64,000 nt of DNA, from the NCBI GenBank assembly GCA_004134995.1, contig REGP01000006.1, forward strand, positions 186,001 to 250,000. The letters run 5' to 3'. A program made the position numbers and the translations under genes. Below, piece after piece: positions 54,293-63,327 of this stretch (within the stretch, counting starts at the first letter, position 1; each line of letters starts with the position of its first letter). A model generated the notes under the pieces. It was not told the origin of the DNA, searched no databases, and saw only the letters and a program-made list of their open reading frames with translations. This DNA is from Oxalobacteraceae bacterium CAVE-383. Its GTDB lineage: Bacteria > Pseudomonadota > Gammaproteobacteria > Burkholderiales > Burkholderiaceae_D.

Positions 54293-55630
54293 TTAGGCTA
54301 CGGCCTTGTATGGATCGCTTGTGGCTGGCGATTGCTGCGCCAGCTTGTGGTTCGAATCATCGATAAAACGCTTGCGCATCGGCTTCAGGACGAATTTCGC
54401 CATGAGGGCCGCGGTGACCGTGATCACGGCGCCGGCGATGAATACGCCGTCCCAGTTGCCGCCTGCGGACAACACCGAGGCCAGCGGCACCAGCAGCGAT
54501 GCGGTGCCCTTGGCTGTGTACAAGGTTCCGGCGTTGCCTGCAGCGTACTTGATGCCGAAGGTATCCGCGCAAATTGCTGGGAAGATCGAATAGATTTCAC
54601 CCCAGAACAGGAAAATCAATGCGGCGAAAGTCATGAAGGCGATCGGATCGTGACCGTACTTCATCAATCCCAGCATTGCCAGGCCTTCTCCGAGAAACAC
54701 CACGAACATGGTGTTTTCGCGGCCGATGCGGTCCGAGATGAAACCGCACAATGGACGTGTGAAGCCATTGCAGAGATTGTCGATCGACAGTGTCATCGTC
54801 AGCAGCGGCAGCGTCATGCCGAGCAGACTGATCGGCAGCTTGGCCAGGCCGTAATCCTTGGCGATCGGTCCGAGCTGCGCCGTGGCCATCAGGCCGCCGG
54901 CGGCAACTGCCACGAACAAGGCATAGATCAGCCAGAAGATCGGCGTCTTCAGCATCTTGCCTGTGCTGTAGTCGACCTTGTTGGTGACCACGCGCGGCGC
55001 CGCCTGCACGCCTTTTGGCGGCGTCGGACGGAACATCATCATTGCCAGGGCGAAGATCAGCACGCCTTGCGCGATGCCGAACACCAGGAAGGCTTTCTCA
55101 TAGCCGGCATCCTGGATCATGTTGGCGATCGGGATCACGGTGAGCGCCGCGCCGGCGCCGAAGCCGGCCGCGGTCAGGCCGGCGGCCAGGCCGCGCTTGT
55201 CCGGAAACCATTTGAGCGCATTGCCGACACAGGTGCCGTACACGCAGCCCGCGCCGATGCCGGACAGGACTGCCGCGACATACAGCATCGGCAGGGTGGT
55301 GGCGTTGGCATTGCAGATCCAGCCGACCGCCGCGAAAATGGCGCCCGCCGCGATGACCGGGCGCGGTCCGAATCTATCGACCAGCCAGCCTTCGATCGGG
55401 ACCAGCCAGGTTTCCACCAGGATGAAGATGCTGAAAGACAACTGAATGCCGGTCAGTCCAAAATGATGCTTGGTTTCAATAGGCGTGACGAAGAGGGTCC
55501 ACGCGTATTGCAGATTGGCAACCAATCCCATACAGATGATGCCGAAAACAAGCTGAAGCCAGCGGTTGCGTAAAAAACTGGCGGGATTGTTGGGATCGTC
55601 GGCTTTCGCCATGTGAAGATGATTCTCCAT
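54293..55630 (-). CDS. oxlT: OxlT-type oxalate:formate antiporter (OFA family MFS)
   Basis: Twelve-helix MFS transporter of 445 residues, probably exchanging oxalate for formate or a related dicarboxylate. OxlT-like landmarks are NLQYAWTLFVTPIETKHHFGL, GIGAGCVYGTCVGNALKWFP, the Arg in NGFTRPLCGFISDRIGREN and the Lys in GTLYTAKGTASLLVPL, corresponding to the two cationic residues of the oxalate site. AGGAACA precedes the start. No oxalate decarboxylase or formyl-CoA transferase gene is nearby, so the substrate is inferred from the family. Confidence 0.88.
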   Translation of the reverse strand: MENHLHMAKADDPNNPASFLRNRWLQLVFGIICMGLVANLQYAWTLFVTPIETKHHFGLTGIQLSFSIFILVETWLVPIEGWLVDRFGPRPVIAAGAIFAAVGWICNANATTLPMLYVAAVLSGIGAGCVYGTCVGNALKWFPDKRGLAAGLTAAGFGAGAALTVIPIANMIQDAGYEKAFLVFGIAQGVLIFALAMMMFRPTPPKGVQAAPRVVTNKVDYSTGKMLKTPIFWLIYALFVAVAAGGLMATAQLGPIAKDYGLAKLPISLLGMTLPLLTMTLSIDNLCNGFTRPLCGFISDRIGRENTMFVVFLGEGLAMLGLMKYGHDPIAFMTFAALIFLFWGEIYSIFPAICADTFGIKYAAGNAGTLYTAKGTASLLVPLASVLSAGGNWDGVFIAGAVITVTAALMAKFVLKPMRKRFIDDSNHKLAQQSPATSDPYKAVA

Positions 55631-55809
55631 GATTTGTTCCTGTCTCTATTTCATTGGATTTATAGTGGTTCCGGCTTGTTCACCCGTCGATGAACGCCCA
55701 CATGAACTGGGTGAGCTCAGTGTGGAAGATTGAATTGCCGATTTCCTTGATCCAGGTCAGTATTTTTCGTCTGAAATGTAAAACCATGTTAATAATATAT
55801 ATCATATAG

Positions 55810-55840
55810 TTGACTCTTGAAGGATAGCATATTACTATCC
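55810..55840 (+). promoter_or_regulatory. Candidate promoter with overlapping inverted repeat
   Basis: TTGACT (55810-55815), 17 bases, TACTAT (55833-55838). A palindrome GGATAG-7-CTATCC (55822-55840) overlaps the -10 element and could be an operator. It would drive the solute-binding-protein gene through a leader of about 190 bases. The flanking 55631-56035 stretch is AT-rich and holds no convincing gene. Confidence 0.45.
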
Positions 55841-55929
55841 AAAAACATTGCGGCTTATTGACGCGATGCGTCGAACGGCTACGTAATATCCATGGCATAA
55901 AAAATAAAACGGCCGCCGACCTTCCTCCA

Positions 55930-55970
55930 AACCCATATGCTGTCCATGCGGCATATGAGGTTGTTTTTTT
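55930..55970 (+). terminator. Terminator-like hairpin in the leader of the binding-protein gene
   Basis: AACCCATATGC (55930-55940) pairs with GCATATG-A-GGTT (55951-55962, one bulged A) around a 10-base loop, followed by a seven-T run. It lies 66 bases before the ATG at 56036 and downstream of the only candidate promoter, so it may be a transcription attenuator. No clear antiterminator was identified. Confidence 0.55.
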
Positions 55971-56035
55971 ATATCTGTTTGAGTTCCGGCAATGGCTGTG
56001 CGATGTATCCATCCGATTGATCAGGGAGGGTTTGC

Positions 56036-57121
56036 ATGTACAAGCGGTATCCAAGGCGGCGGGCGATCAAGACAATTCTCGGCAGTGCAACGGCCTTGGC
56101 GCTGGGAACGCTCGGTTTTCCCGTTTTCGCCCAAGCCACAAAGAGCGTCAATACAGCATTGGCGGGCTATACCGGCCCGGACCGCCAGCAGCGCCTGATC
56201 GACGGCGCCAGGAAGGAGGGCAACGCGCTGACCATTTATACCTCGGCGCCGCCTGACGATATGGCGGTGTTCATCGATGCGTTCGAAAAGAAATACGGCA
56301 TCAAGGTAAAGCTCTGGCGTTCGGCTTCCGAGAACGTTTTGCAGCGCGCCATGGCGGAGGGCAAGGCAGGGCGGTTCGAGGTCGATATCCTGGATACCAA
56401 CGGTCCGGAACTGGAATTGCTGCACCGCGAAAAAATGCTGCAGGCGGTGGCCTCGCCTTTTCTTGCGGAATTAATCAGGCCGGCTATTCTGCCGCACGGG
56501 GAATGGGTCGGAACGCGCTTGAACGTCTTTACACAGGCTTACAATACCAAGCTGGTAAAAAAGGAAGATCTGCCGCAATCCTTTGAGGATTTTCTCGATC
56601 CGAAATGGAAAGGCAAGCTCGCCATCGAAGCCGGGGATCTGGACTGGCTGGCCAGCGTCGCCACCGAAATCGGCGAGGCCCGGGGATTGCAGCTGTTCCG
56701 CGATATTGTCGCGGCCAATGGCATGTCCATCCGCAAGGGCCATACTTTGTTGTGCAATCTGGTGGCCTCCGGAGAAGTGCCGATGGCGCTGACCATCTAT
56801 AACTACAAGGCCGAACAGATGAAGCGCAGGGGCGCGCCGATCGACTGGTTCGTGATCCCGCCGGCGTTCGCGCGGCCGAACGGCATCGCGATGCTGCGCC
56901 GCGCGCCGCATCCGCATGCGGCCGTGCTGTATTACGACTTCATGCTCAGCGATGCGCAAAAGCTCATGCTGAAGCTGGACTATGTCCCCACCAGCAAGGC
57001 GGTCGATACGCCGTTGAATGCCATGCCGCTGAAATTTGTCGATCCGCTGGTGGTGCTGGACGAGAACGACAAGTGGCAAAAATTGTATAACGAGATATTC
57101 ATCAACAAACGAAGCAAATAA
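56036..57121 (+). CDS. Orphan periplasmic ABC substrate-binding protein
   Basis: A 361-residue exported protein of the extracellular solute-binding type 1 / iron-type group (LTIYTSAPPDDMAVFIDAFE, KYGIKVKLWRSASENVLQR). The N-terminus has RRRAIKTILGS, possibly a Tat signal, ending near FPVFAQA. A strong CAGGGAGGG site precedes the ATG. No permease or ATPase gene is adjacent. The neighbour on the other side is the oxalate antiporter, so an organic-acid ligand is conceivable but unproven. Confidence 0.85.
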   Translation: MYKRYPRRRAIKTILGSATALALGTLGFPVFAQATKSVNTALAGYTGPDRQQRLIDGARKEGNALTIYTSAPPDDMAVFIDAFEKKYGIKVKLWRSASENVLQRAMAEGKAGRFEVDILDTNGPELELLHREKMLQAVASPFLAELIRPAILPHGEWVGTRLNVFTQAYNTKLVKKEDLPQSFEDFLDPKWKGKLAIEAGDLDWLASVATEIGEARGLQLFRDIVAANGMSIRKGHTLLCNLVASGEVPMALTIYNYKAEQMKRRGAPIDWFVIPPAFARPNGIAMLRRAPHPHAAVLYYDFMLSDAQKLMLKLDYVPTSKAVDTPLNAMPLKFVDPLVVLDENDKWQKLYNEIFINKRSK

Positions 57122-57146
57122 ACGGCATCAAACGGGCGCCGAACGC

Positions 57147-57183
57147 AAAAAAGGCCGCTTGCACTCAGCAAGCGGCCTTTTTC
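57147..57183. terminator. Bidirectional terminator after the binding-protein gene
   Basis: AAAAAAGGCCGCTTGC/GCAAGCGGCCTTTTT with a 5-base loop. It serves the convergent binding-protein gene (plus) and glycine-zipper gene (minus). Confidence 0.92.
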
Positions 57184-57216
57184 TTTGCGGCGCTATCGAT
57201 ACAATGCAGCGACTTC

Positions 57217-57813
57217 TTATCCGCGCGATCGCAGCGCCCCGTTCACAACGCGCACCCGGTCGCCGACGCGCCAGTTGGACGAGGATTGCGGAAATTCGCG
57301 CACCCGGCCGTTTTCCATGCGCACCACGACTTCATAGGTGGTAGTCGTTTGCGTATGTTTTTCTATTTCGTTGCCGGCATAGCCGCCGCCGGCCGCGCCG
57401 GCAACCGTGCCGAGAATGCGGCCGTTACCGCTGCCGATCTGATTGCCGAGCAGGCCGCCCACCACCGCGCCGCCGACCATGCCGATGCCGCTGGTCTTTT
57501 TCGGATGCTTGATGGCGCGTATGCCTTCGACTTCACCGCAGTTTTCACAGATTTCGGGCTTGGCCGGCGTTGCGGCCGCAGCCAATAGAGGAGGTGAAGC
57601 AGGCGGTGCGGATTTTTCGGCGTCGCGTTCGGCCGCGGCCTTGTCGGCGCTGCTGAGTTGCGATGACTCCGCCGTGCGCGGCGGGGTATTGGCGCTGCGC
57701 GATCCCGGCAGCAGGCCGGTGATGGCTGCCACGCCTACCATGCACACCAGGATGATTGCCACCGCGGCGCTGGCGATCAGCGGATGGATGCGGTTCTTGG
57801 TTACGGTTTCCAT
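57217..57813 (-). CDS. Glycine-zipper 2TM domain protein
   Basis: A 198-residue membrane or envelope protein. One N-terminal TM helix (LIASAAVAIILVCMVGVAAI) is followed by an Ala/Pro/Ser-rich linker and a Cys pair (ICENCGEV). The glycine zipper is GMVGGAVVGGLLGNQIGSGN, then VAGAAGGGYAGNEIEK. The tail (YEVVVRMENGRVREF, WRVGDRVRVVNG) is typical of the SlyB/PcP-like group. A good AGAGGA site lies before the ATG. Role probably structural in the envelope. Confidence 0.85.
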   Translation of the reverse strand: METVTKNRIHPLIASAAVAIILVCMVGVAAITGLLPGSRSANTPPRTAESSQLSSADKAAAERDAEKSAPPASPPLLAAAATPAKPEICENCGEVEGIRAIKHPKKTSGIGMVGGAVVGGLLGNQIGSGNGRILGTVAGAAGGGYAGNEIEKHTQTTTTYEVVVRMENGRVREFPQSSSNWRVGDRVRVVNGALRSRG

Positions 57814-57907
57814 GGTTGTCCTCTTACATATTGGATTAATGCTGTGTAGGACAACAGGAAGGGCGTCTTTGTTCCGTTTTTGCGAACGGAAAAGTAAGCG
57901 AACGTAA

Positions 57908-57930
57908 CGAAGAGGGGCGGATCCTCTTCG
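57908..57930 (-). terminator. Hairpin after lysS
   Basis: Perfect 8-bp stem CGAAGAGG/CCTCTTCG around a 7-base loop, 13 bases past the lysS stop. The T-run is weak, so termination efficiency is uncertain. Confidence 0.4.
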
Positions 57931-57942
57931 TATTTGATCGTA

Positions 57943-59490
57943 TTAATCTTCCCGGCGCAGATGCGGGAACAGGATGACGTCCCGGATATTCGGCGAATCG
58001 GTGATCAGCATGATCAGGCGGTCGATGCCGATGCCGCAGCCGCCGGCCGGCGGCATGCCGTATTCCAATGCGCGGATATAGTCGGCATCGTAATACATGG
58101 CTTCTTCATCGCCGGCATCCTTGGCGGCAACCTGCGCCTGGAAGCGCGCGGCCTGGTCTTCGGCGTCGTTCAATTCCGAAAAGCCGTTGGCGATTTCGCG
58201 TCCGGTAATAAACAGTTCGAAGCGTTCGGTAATGCCCGGAACCGTGTCGGAGGCGCGCGCCAGCGGCGAAACCTCGACCGGATAGTCGACGATATAGGTC
58301 GGATCCCATAACTGCGCTTCGGCGGTTTCCTCGAACAGCGCCAATTGCAGCGCGCCCTTGCCGGCGCCGGCCAATGGCGCCTGATCGGTTTTCAGGCCGA
58401 ATTTCTTGAGTTCGGCGCGCAGGAAGGCTTCGTCCTGCAATTGCGCATCTTCGTAATGCGGCGCGTATTTCTTGATTGCGCCGAGAATGGTCAGGCGTTC
58501 GAAAGGTTTGCCCAGATCGAGTTCGCGGCCTTGATAGGTCAGGGCCGCCGTGCCGTGCGCATCGATCGCCGCCTGTCGGATCACGTCTTCGGTGAACGTC
58601 ATCAGCCATTGATAATCGACATAGGCCGCATAGAATTCCATCATTGTGAATTCCGGATTGTGGCGCGGCGAGACGCCTTCATTGCGGAAGTTGCGATTGA
58701 CTTCGAACACGCGGTTGAAGCCGCCGACCACCAGCCGCTTCAAATACAGTTCCGGCGCGATGCGCATGAACATCTGCATGTCGAGCGCATTGTGATGCGT
58801 AATGAACGGTTTGGCCGCGGCGCCGCCGGGAATGGCATGCAGCATCGGCGTTTCGACTTCCATGAACTCGTTCTTTTCCATGAAACGGCGGATCGAGGAC
58901 AGGGCCGCGGTGCGCGCCTTGAAGGTGCGGCGCGTGTCTTCGTTGATGATCAGGTCGACATAGCGCTGGCGGTATCTGGTTTCCTGGTCGGACAGGCCGT
59001 GGAATTTGTCCGGCAGCGGGCGCAGCGATTTGGTGATCAGCCGCAGCGAGGTGACCTTGACCGACAATTCATTGGTCTTGGTCTTGAACAGCGTGCCTTC
59101 GGCGCCGAGGATGTCGCCCAGATCGTAATGCTTGAATGCCGCATGCGCGGCTTCGCCGGTGACGTCGTTGGTGATGTACAACTGGATGCGGCCGTCGGCC
59201 TGCTGGCCCGATGCATCCTGCAGCGTGGCGAAGGACGCCTTGCCCATGACGCGCTTGAGCATCATGCGTCCGGCAACCGTCACCGTGACCGGATTTTGTT
59301 CCAGGGCTTCATTGTCGAGCGCATCGTAGCGCGCGTGCAGGTCGGCGGCGTTGTGCTGCGGCCGGAAGTCGTTCGGGAACGCAATGCCTTGCGTACGCAG
59401 CGCCGCCAGTTTGGCGCGGCGTTCGGCAATGATGGCGTTTTCATCGACGGGCGCGCTGGCGTTGTCATGTGGCGTGGTTGGCGTAGTCAT
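57943..59490 (-). CDS. lysS: Lysyl-tRNA synthetase, class II
   Basis: Charges tRNA-Lys; 515 residues. The OB-fold anticodon domain ([21 protein letters not shown]) is followed by class II motifs: [15 protein letters not shown], motif 2 [21 protein letters not shown] and motif 3 [20 protein letters not shown]. The start was placed at ATG 59490, since the longer frame is unlike LysS. It is 78 bases downstream of prfB on the same strand, the usual prfB-lysS pair. Confidence 0.96.
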   Translation of the reverse strand: MTTPTTPHDNASAPVDENAIIAERRAKLAALRTQGIAFPNDFRPQHNAADLHARYDALDNEALEQNPVTVTVAGRMMLKRVMGKASFATLQDASGQQADGRIQLYITNDVTGEAAHAAFKHYDLGDILGAEGTLFKTKTNELSVKVTSLRLITKSLRPLPDKFHGLSDQETRYRQRYVDLIINEDTRRTFKARTAALSSIRRFMEKNEFMEVETPMLHAIPGGAAAKPFITHHNALDMQMFMRIAPELYLKRLVVGGFNRVFEVNRNFRNEGVSPRHNPEFTMMEFYAAYVDYQWLMTFTEDVIRQAAIDAHGTAALTYQGRELDLGKPFERLTILGAIKKYAPHYEDAQLQDEAFLRAELKKFGLKTDQAPLAGAGKGALQLALFEETAEAQLWDPTYIVDYPVEVSPLARASDTVPGITERFELFITGREIANGFSELNDAEDQAARFQAQVAAKDAGDEEAMYYDADYIRALEYGMPPAGGCGIGIDRLIMLITDSPNIRDVILFPHLRRED

Positions 59491-59568
59491 GGCGTAATGG
59501 GCAAAGGTTGCGGTAAAGGATGAATCGGTAAGCGTGCAAAAAACCGGCAAAAACGGACAGCGGCCGCG

Positions 59569-60673
59569 CTACACGCCCTGTTTCAGCGATGCGGCGATGA
59601 AGCCGTCCAGGTCGCCGTCCAGCACGGCCTTGGTGTTGCCGGTTTCGAAATTGGTGCGCAGATCCTTGATGCGCGACTGATCCAGCACATACGAGCGGAT
59701 CTGGTGGCCCCAGCCGACGTCGGTCTTGGAATCTTCCAGTTTTTGCTGCTCGCTCATGCGGTTGCGCAATTCCAGCTCGTACAGTTTTGCTTTCAGCATG
59801 TCCCAGGCTTCGGCGCGGTTGCGGTGCTGGCTGCGGTCGTTCTGGCACTGCACGACGATGCCGGTCGGGCCGTGCGTCAGGCGCACCGCCGAGTCGGTTT
59901 TATTGATGTGCTGGCCGCCGGCGCCGGAGGCGCGATAGGTATCGACGCGCACATCGGCCGGATTGACGTCGATGTCGATCGAATCGTCCACTTCCGGATA
60001 GACGAACAGGCTGGAGAATGAGGTATGGCGGCCGTTGGCCGAATCGAACGGCGATTTGCGCACCAGGCGGTGCACGCCGGTTTCGGTGCGCAGAAAGCCG
60101 TAGGCGTATTCGCCTTCGACCTTGATGGTGGCGGTCTTGATGCCGGCCACTTCGCCGTCGGACTGCTCCATGATTTCGGCCTTGAAGCCCTTGCGTTCGC
60201 AATAGCGCAGATACTGGCGCAGCAGCATCGAGGCCCAGTCCTGGGCTTCGGTGCCGCCGGCGCCGGCCTGGATATCGATGAAGCAATTGTTCGGATCCAT
60301 CGGGTTGCTGAACATGCGGCGGAATTCCATCTCCTCCACCATTTTCTGCAAACCGGCCGCGTCGGCTTCGATCGCCTCCAGCGTGTCTTCGTCCTTCTCT
60401 TCGCGCGCCATCTCGAACAGATCGCGCGCGTCGGCCAGTTCGCTGTCGATTTTGATCAGCGTATGGACGATGTTTTCCAGCGATTTCTTTTCCTTGCCGA
60501 GATCCTGCGCGCGTTTCTGGTCGTCCCAGACGGTGGGATCTTCAAGTTCGGCGTTGACCTGGTCGAGCTTCTCCGACTTCACATCGAAGTCAAAGATACC
60601 TCCGTAGTTCAACTGCGCGGGTGCCGAGGTCGCCCAGCAGGGCCTCTAGGGAATTTAAGCGTTCTGCTTCCAT
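59569..60673 (-). CDS. prfB: Peptide chain release factor 2 with programmed +1 frameshift
   Basis: Two frames are joined. The first 27 codons (60673-60593, [20 protein letters not shown] to RRYL) end at an in-frame TGA. Reading continues in +1 from 60591 ([12 protein letters not shown]), giving 367 residues. The shift site CTTTGAC (60595-60589) is preceded by an internal GGAGG three bases upstream, as in the classic RF2 autoregulatory site. RF2 marks are the GGQ loop in [17 protein letters not shown] and the codon-recognition [10 protein letters not shown]. Confidence 0.96.
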
Positions 60674-60756
60674 GATCTGTTCTTGTGCGGTCAAACCGGG
60701 CATTATACCGGAGCATGAGGCTTATCGGAGCATAGGGCTTTTCAGGAGCGCCGGAT

Positions 60757-61500
60757 ATGAAGTTGCGGAAGTTGCGGAAGTTGCGGTTCTTTCACGCTGT
60801 GCCGCTGTTGCTGCTGACGCTGGCGGCCTGTTCCTCCACGGCGCCGACCAGCCATGGCGAAGTGCAGGGCGCTTCCGCCAGCGGCCGCGAAATGGCGCAA
60901 TCCGATACCAATCGCGTCGCCACCATCGGCATGCAGGCCAATCTGGACAGCCTGTACACATTGATGGACAAGCTGTATCGCCGCAATCCCGCGGAATGCA
61001 GGAAGACCGGCGCCGACCGCGACGACTGCATCAAAAAGGTCAAGGAGGCGATTATCGGCCGCAAGGATTGGCCCGGCTTGCAGGGCCAGCGCGATATCAA
61101 GGCGCTGTCGACAGCTCTGAAGCCCGAATTCGAGGGCGACCGCGTCGCCGCCTTTATTTACGCCGTGGCCGACATGATCATTGCCGCGCACGGCGGCAAA
61201 ACCGAATTTTTCCTGGTCGACAGCCTGGATGCCCAATATTTGTACAACGCCGCGCGCAATGTCGAAATTGCGTCCTGGCTGCTGTCGAGCCGGCGCAATG
61301 CGGCAGGGCGCAGCCTGCTGTTGTCGGATGAAATCGGCGAGGCCGGCCGCAATCTGAGCTTCGAGCGCGAGTTCGGCAAGATCGTCGGCCGGCTCGATCT
61401 GCTGGCGGCCTTCGTTACCGAGAAATACCGCCGCGCGGGCATCGGTTATGTGCAAGGCTTGCTGGGCGGGCCGTTCCTGCAATTTCTGCCGGTGCATTAG
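60757..61500 (+). CDS. Putative lipoprotein of unknown function
   Basis: A 247-residue predicted lipoprotein: basic start MKLRKLRKLRFF, hydrophobic core and lipobox LLLLTLAAC. The rest is soluble and helical, with two cysteines (AECRKTGADRDDCIKK) and a distinct region GGKTEFFLVDSLDAQYLYN. I recognise no characterised domain. AGGAG lies 10 bases before the ATG. It is a plus-strand gene inserted between recJ and prfB, which are on the minus strand. The second 130-bp hairpin repeat begins at its stop codon. Confidence 0.8.
   Translation: MKLRKLRKLRFFHAVPLLLLTLAACSSTAPTSHGEVQGASASGREMAQSDTNRVATIGMQANLDSLYTLMDKLYRRNPAECRKTGADRDDCIKKVKEAIIGRKDWPGLQGQRDIKALSTALKPEFEGDRVAAFIYAVADMIIAAHGGKTEFFLVDSLDAQYLYNAARNVEIASWLLSSRRNAAGRSLLLSDEIGEAGRNLSFEREFGKIVGRLDLLAAFVTEKYRRAGIGYVQGLLGGPFLQFLPVH
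60760..60786 (+). repeat. Three tandem 9-bp repeats in a signal peptide
   Basis: AAGTTGCGG occurs three times in a row, encoding Lys-Leu-Arg three times right after the start Met of the lipoprotein. Slippage would change the length and charge of the signal peptide n-region without breaking the frame. Confidence 0.9.
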
Positions 61501-61628
61501 AGGCTGTAGCAAAATCAGGCGAGGCTGGGCGTTGTACTGCGTTCGTGTCCCCCGCCGGCCTGCGGCCGTCTCCTCCTTTACCTCACTTCGCACAACACCC
61601 AGCCTCGCCTGATTTTGCTACAGCCTCT
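61499..61628. repeat. 130-bp long-hairpin repeat, copy 2
   Basis: Same length as copy 1, in the opposite orientation. Arms of 37 bases (61499-61535 and 61592-61628) pair with a single mismatch. The core, read on the minus strand, has AGTGAGGTAAAGG, an inner stem CGGCC-GCA-GGCCG and GGACACGAACG. It fills the gap between two convergent genes (lipoprotein and recJ) and may terminate both, though it lacks a T-run. Confidence 0.87.
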
Positions 61629-61632
61629 TTAG

Positions 61633-63327
61633 TTACGCGGCTTCAGCGTGCTCGATCATCAATTGCACCCGGGTAACGCCATTGTATTCGTTGGCGTCGA
61701 GCCGGAACGCAACGCGGGCGTAATCAGGCAGGGAGGCGCTGTGGCCGAACCAGATCGCATCGTATTTGCGGCCGTCCTTTTCCAGCAGCAGTTTCAGGTG
61801 TTTTTCCTTCAGGATGCGTTGGCTCAATACGTGGAAACGGTCGCAAAACACCGGCGGCGCGAACCCCTGGCCCCAGACCTGGCTATCCATCAGCGCGATG
61901 AACTGGGTCGAGTAATAGGCGTCCTCCAGCATGCCGTCGGTATCGACCACGCGCTCCAGCTGATCCGATGTCAGTTGCGCGCGGCCAACAGCTTCGAATG
62001 CCGCGGAAAAGGCGTCGAACGCATCGGCGCGCAAGGTCAGGCCGGCCGCCATGGCGTGGCCGCCGAATTTGTCGATCAAGGTCGGCGCGTGCTTGGAAAC
62101 CAGGTCCAGCGCATCGCGCAGATGGAAACCAGCGATCGAGCGGCCGGAACCCTTGATCCAGCCGTCTTCGCCGGGCGCGAAGGTGATGGTCGGGCGATAG
62201 AACTTGTCCTTCAGGCGCGAAGCCACGATGCCGATGACGCCCTGATGCCAGGACGGATCGAACACGCTGATGGTCATGCTGTCGCGCGGGTTGAAGCTGT
62301 CCAGCAGCGTCAGCGCGGTATCCTGCATGCCGGCTTCGATATCGCGCCGGGTGCGGTTGATTTCATCCAGTTGCTGGGCGATGGCCCAGGCCCGCCCTTC
62401 ATCGTCGGTGGTCAGGCATTCGATGCCGAGCGACATATCGGCCAGCCGGCCGGCGGCATTGAGCCGCGGACCCAGCGCGAAGCCCAGATCGAACGGCGTG
62501 GCGCGCCGCGCTTCCCGGGCCGCCGCGCGAAACAGCGCGGCCACGCCGGCGTGCATGCGGCCGCTGCGCATGCGCTTGAGTCCTTGCGCCACCAGGATGC
62601 GGTTGTTGGCGTCCAGTTTGACCACGTCGGCTACGGTGCCCAGCGCCACCAGATCCAGCAACTGATCCAGCTTGGGCTGGCTTTGCTGATCGAATACATT
62701 GCGGCGCCGCAGTTCGGCCCGCAGCGCCAGCAATACATAGAACATGACGCCGACGCCGGCCAGATTCTTGCTCGGGAAGCCGCAGGACGGCTGGTTCGGA
62801 TTGACGATCACGCGCGCCGCCGGCAGGCTGTCGCCGGGCAGGTGATGATCGGTGATGACGACGTCGATGCCGCGCCGCGCTGCTTCGGCCACGCCGTCGA
62901 TGCTGGCGATACCGTTGTCGACGGTGACGATGATGTCGGGCGCCTTTTCGCGCACGGCCAGCGCCACGATTTCCGGCGTCAGTCCGTAGCCGTATTCGAA
63001 GCGGTTCGGCACGATGAAGTCAACCTTGGCGCCCATTGCGCGCAGTCCGCGCAGGCCGACGGCGCAGGCGGTGGCGCCATCGCAGTCGTAGTCGGCCACG
63101 ATCACCATTTTCTTGCCGGCCGCGATGGCGTCGGCGAGATAGACCGCAGCGGCGTCGATGTGCAGCAGGCCTGACGGCGGAATCAGGCCGCTCAGTTCAC
63201 TGTTGAGTTCGGCCGCGTCGATCAGGCCGCGCGCGGCGAAGACGCGGGCCAGAACCGGATGGACGCCGTCGCGGATCAGCTTGTCTGCATCGCCGCTCGC
63301 ATATTTGCGCACATTGATGCGGATCAT
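61633..63327 (-). CDS. recJ: Single-stranded-DNA-specific exonuclease RecJ
   Basis: 5'-3' exonuclease for recombination and mismatch repair; 564 residues. DHH-family motifs are VIVADYDCDGATACAVGL, VTVDNGIASIDGV, VVITDHHLPGD, LVALGTVADVV and, in the DHHA1 part, GSGRSIAGFHLRDAL and KFGGHAMAAGL. The start at 63327 overlaps the upstream gene's stop (ATGA). The upstream continuation of the frame was rejected. Confidence 0.95.
   Translation of the reverse strand: MIRINVRKYASGDADKLIRDGVHPVLARVFAARGLIDAAELNSELSGLIPPSGLLHIDAAAVYLADAIAAGKKMVIVADYDCDGATACAVGLRGLRAMGAKVDFIVPNRFEYGYGLTPEIVALAVREKAPDIIVTVDNGIASIDGVAEAARRGIDVVITDHHLPGDSLPAARVIVNPNQPSCGFPSKNLAGVGVMFYVLLALRAELRRRNVFDQQSQPKLDQLLDLVALGTVADVVKLDANNRILVAQGLKRMRSGRMHAGVAALFRAAAREARRATPFDLGFALGPRLNAAGRLADMSLGIECLTTDDEGRAWAIAQQLDEINRTRRDIEAGMQDTALTLLDSFNPRDSMTISVFDPSWHQGVIGIVASRLKDKFYRPTITFAPGEDGWIKGSGRSIAGFHLRDALDLVSKHAPTLIDKFGGHAMAAGLTLRADAFDAFSAAFEAVGRAQLTSDQLERVVDTDGMLEDAYYSTQFIALMDSQVWGQGFAPPVFCDRFHVLSQRILKEKHLKLLLEKDGRKYDAIWFGHSASLPDYARVAFRLDANEYNGVTRVQLMIEHAEAA

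Noticed and set aside
55680-56054. Possible 124-codon minus-strand gene upstream of oxlT
   Set aside because: It overlaps the promoter, terminator-like hairpin and start of the binding-protein gene. Its translation has no family features.
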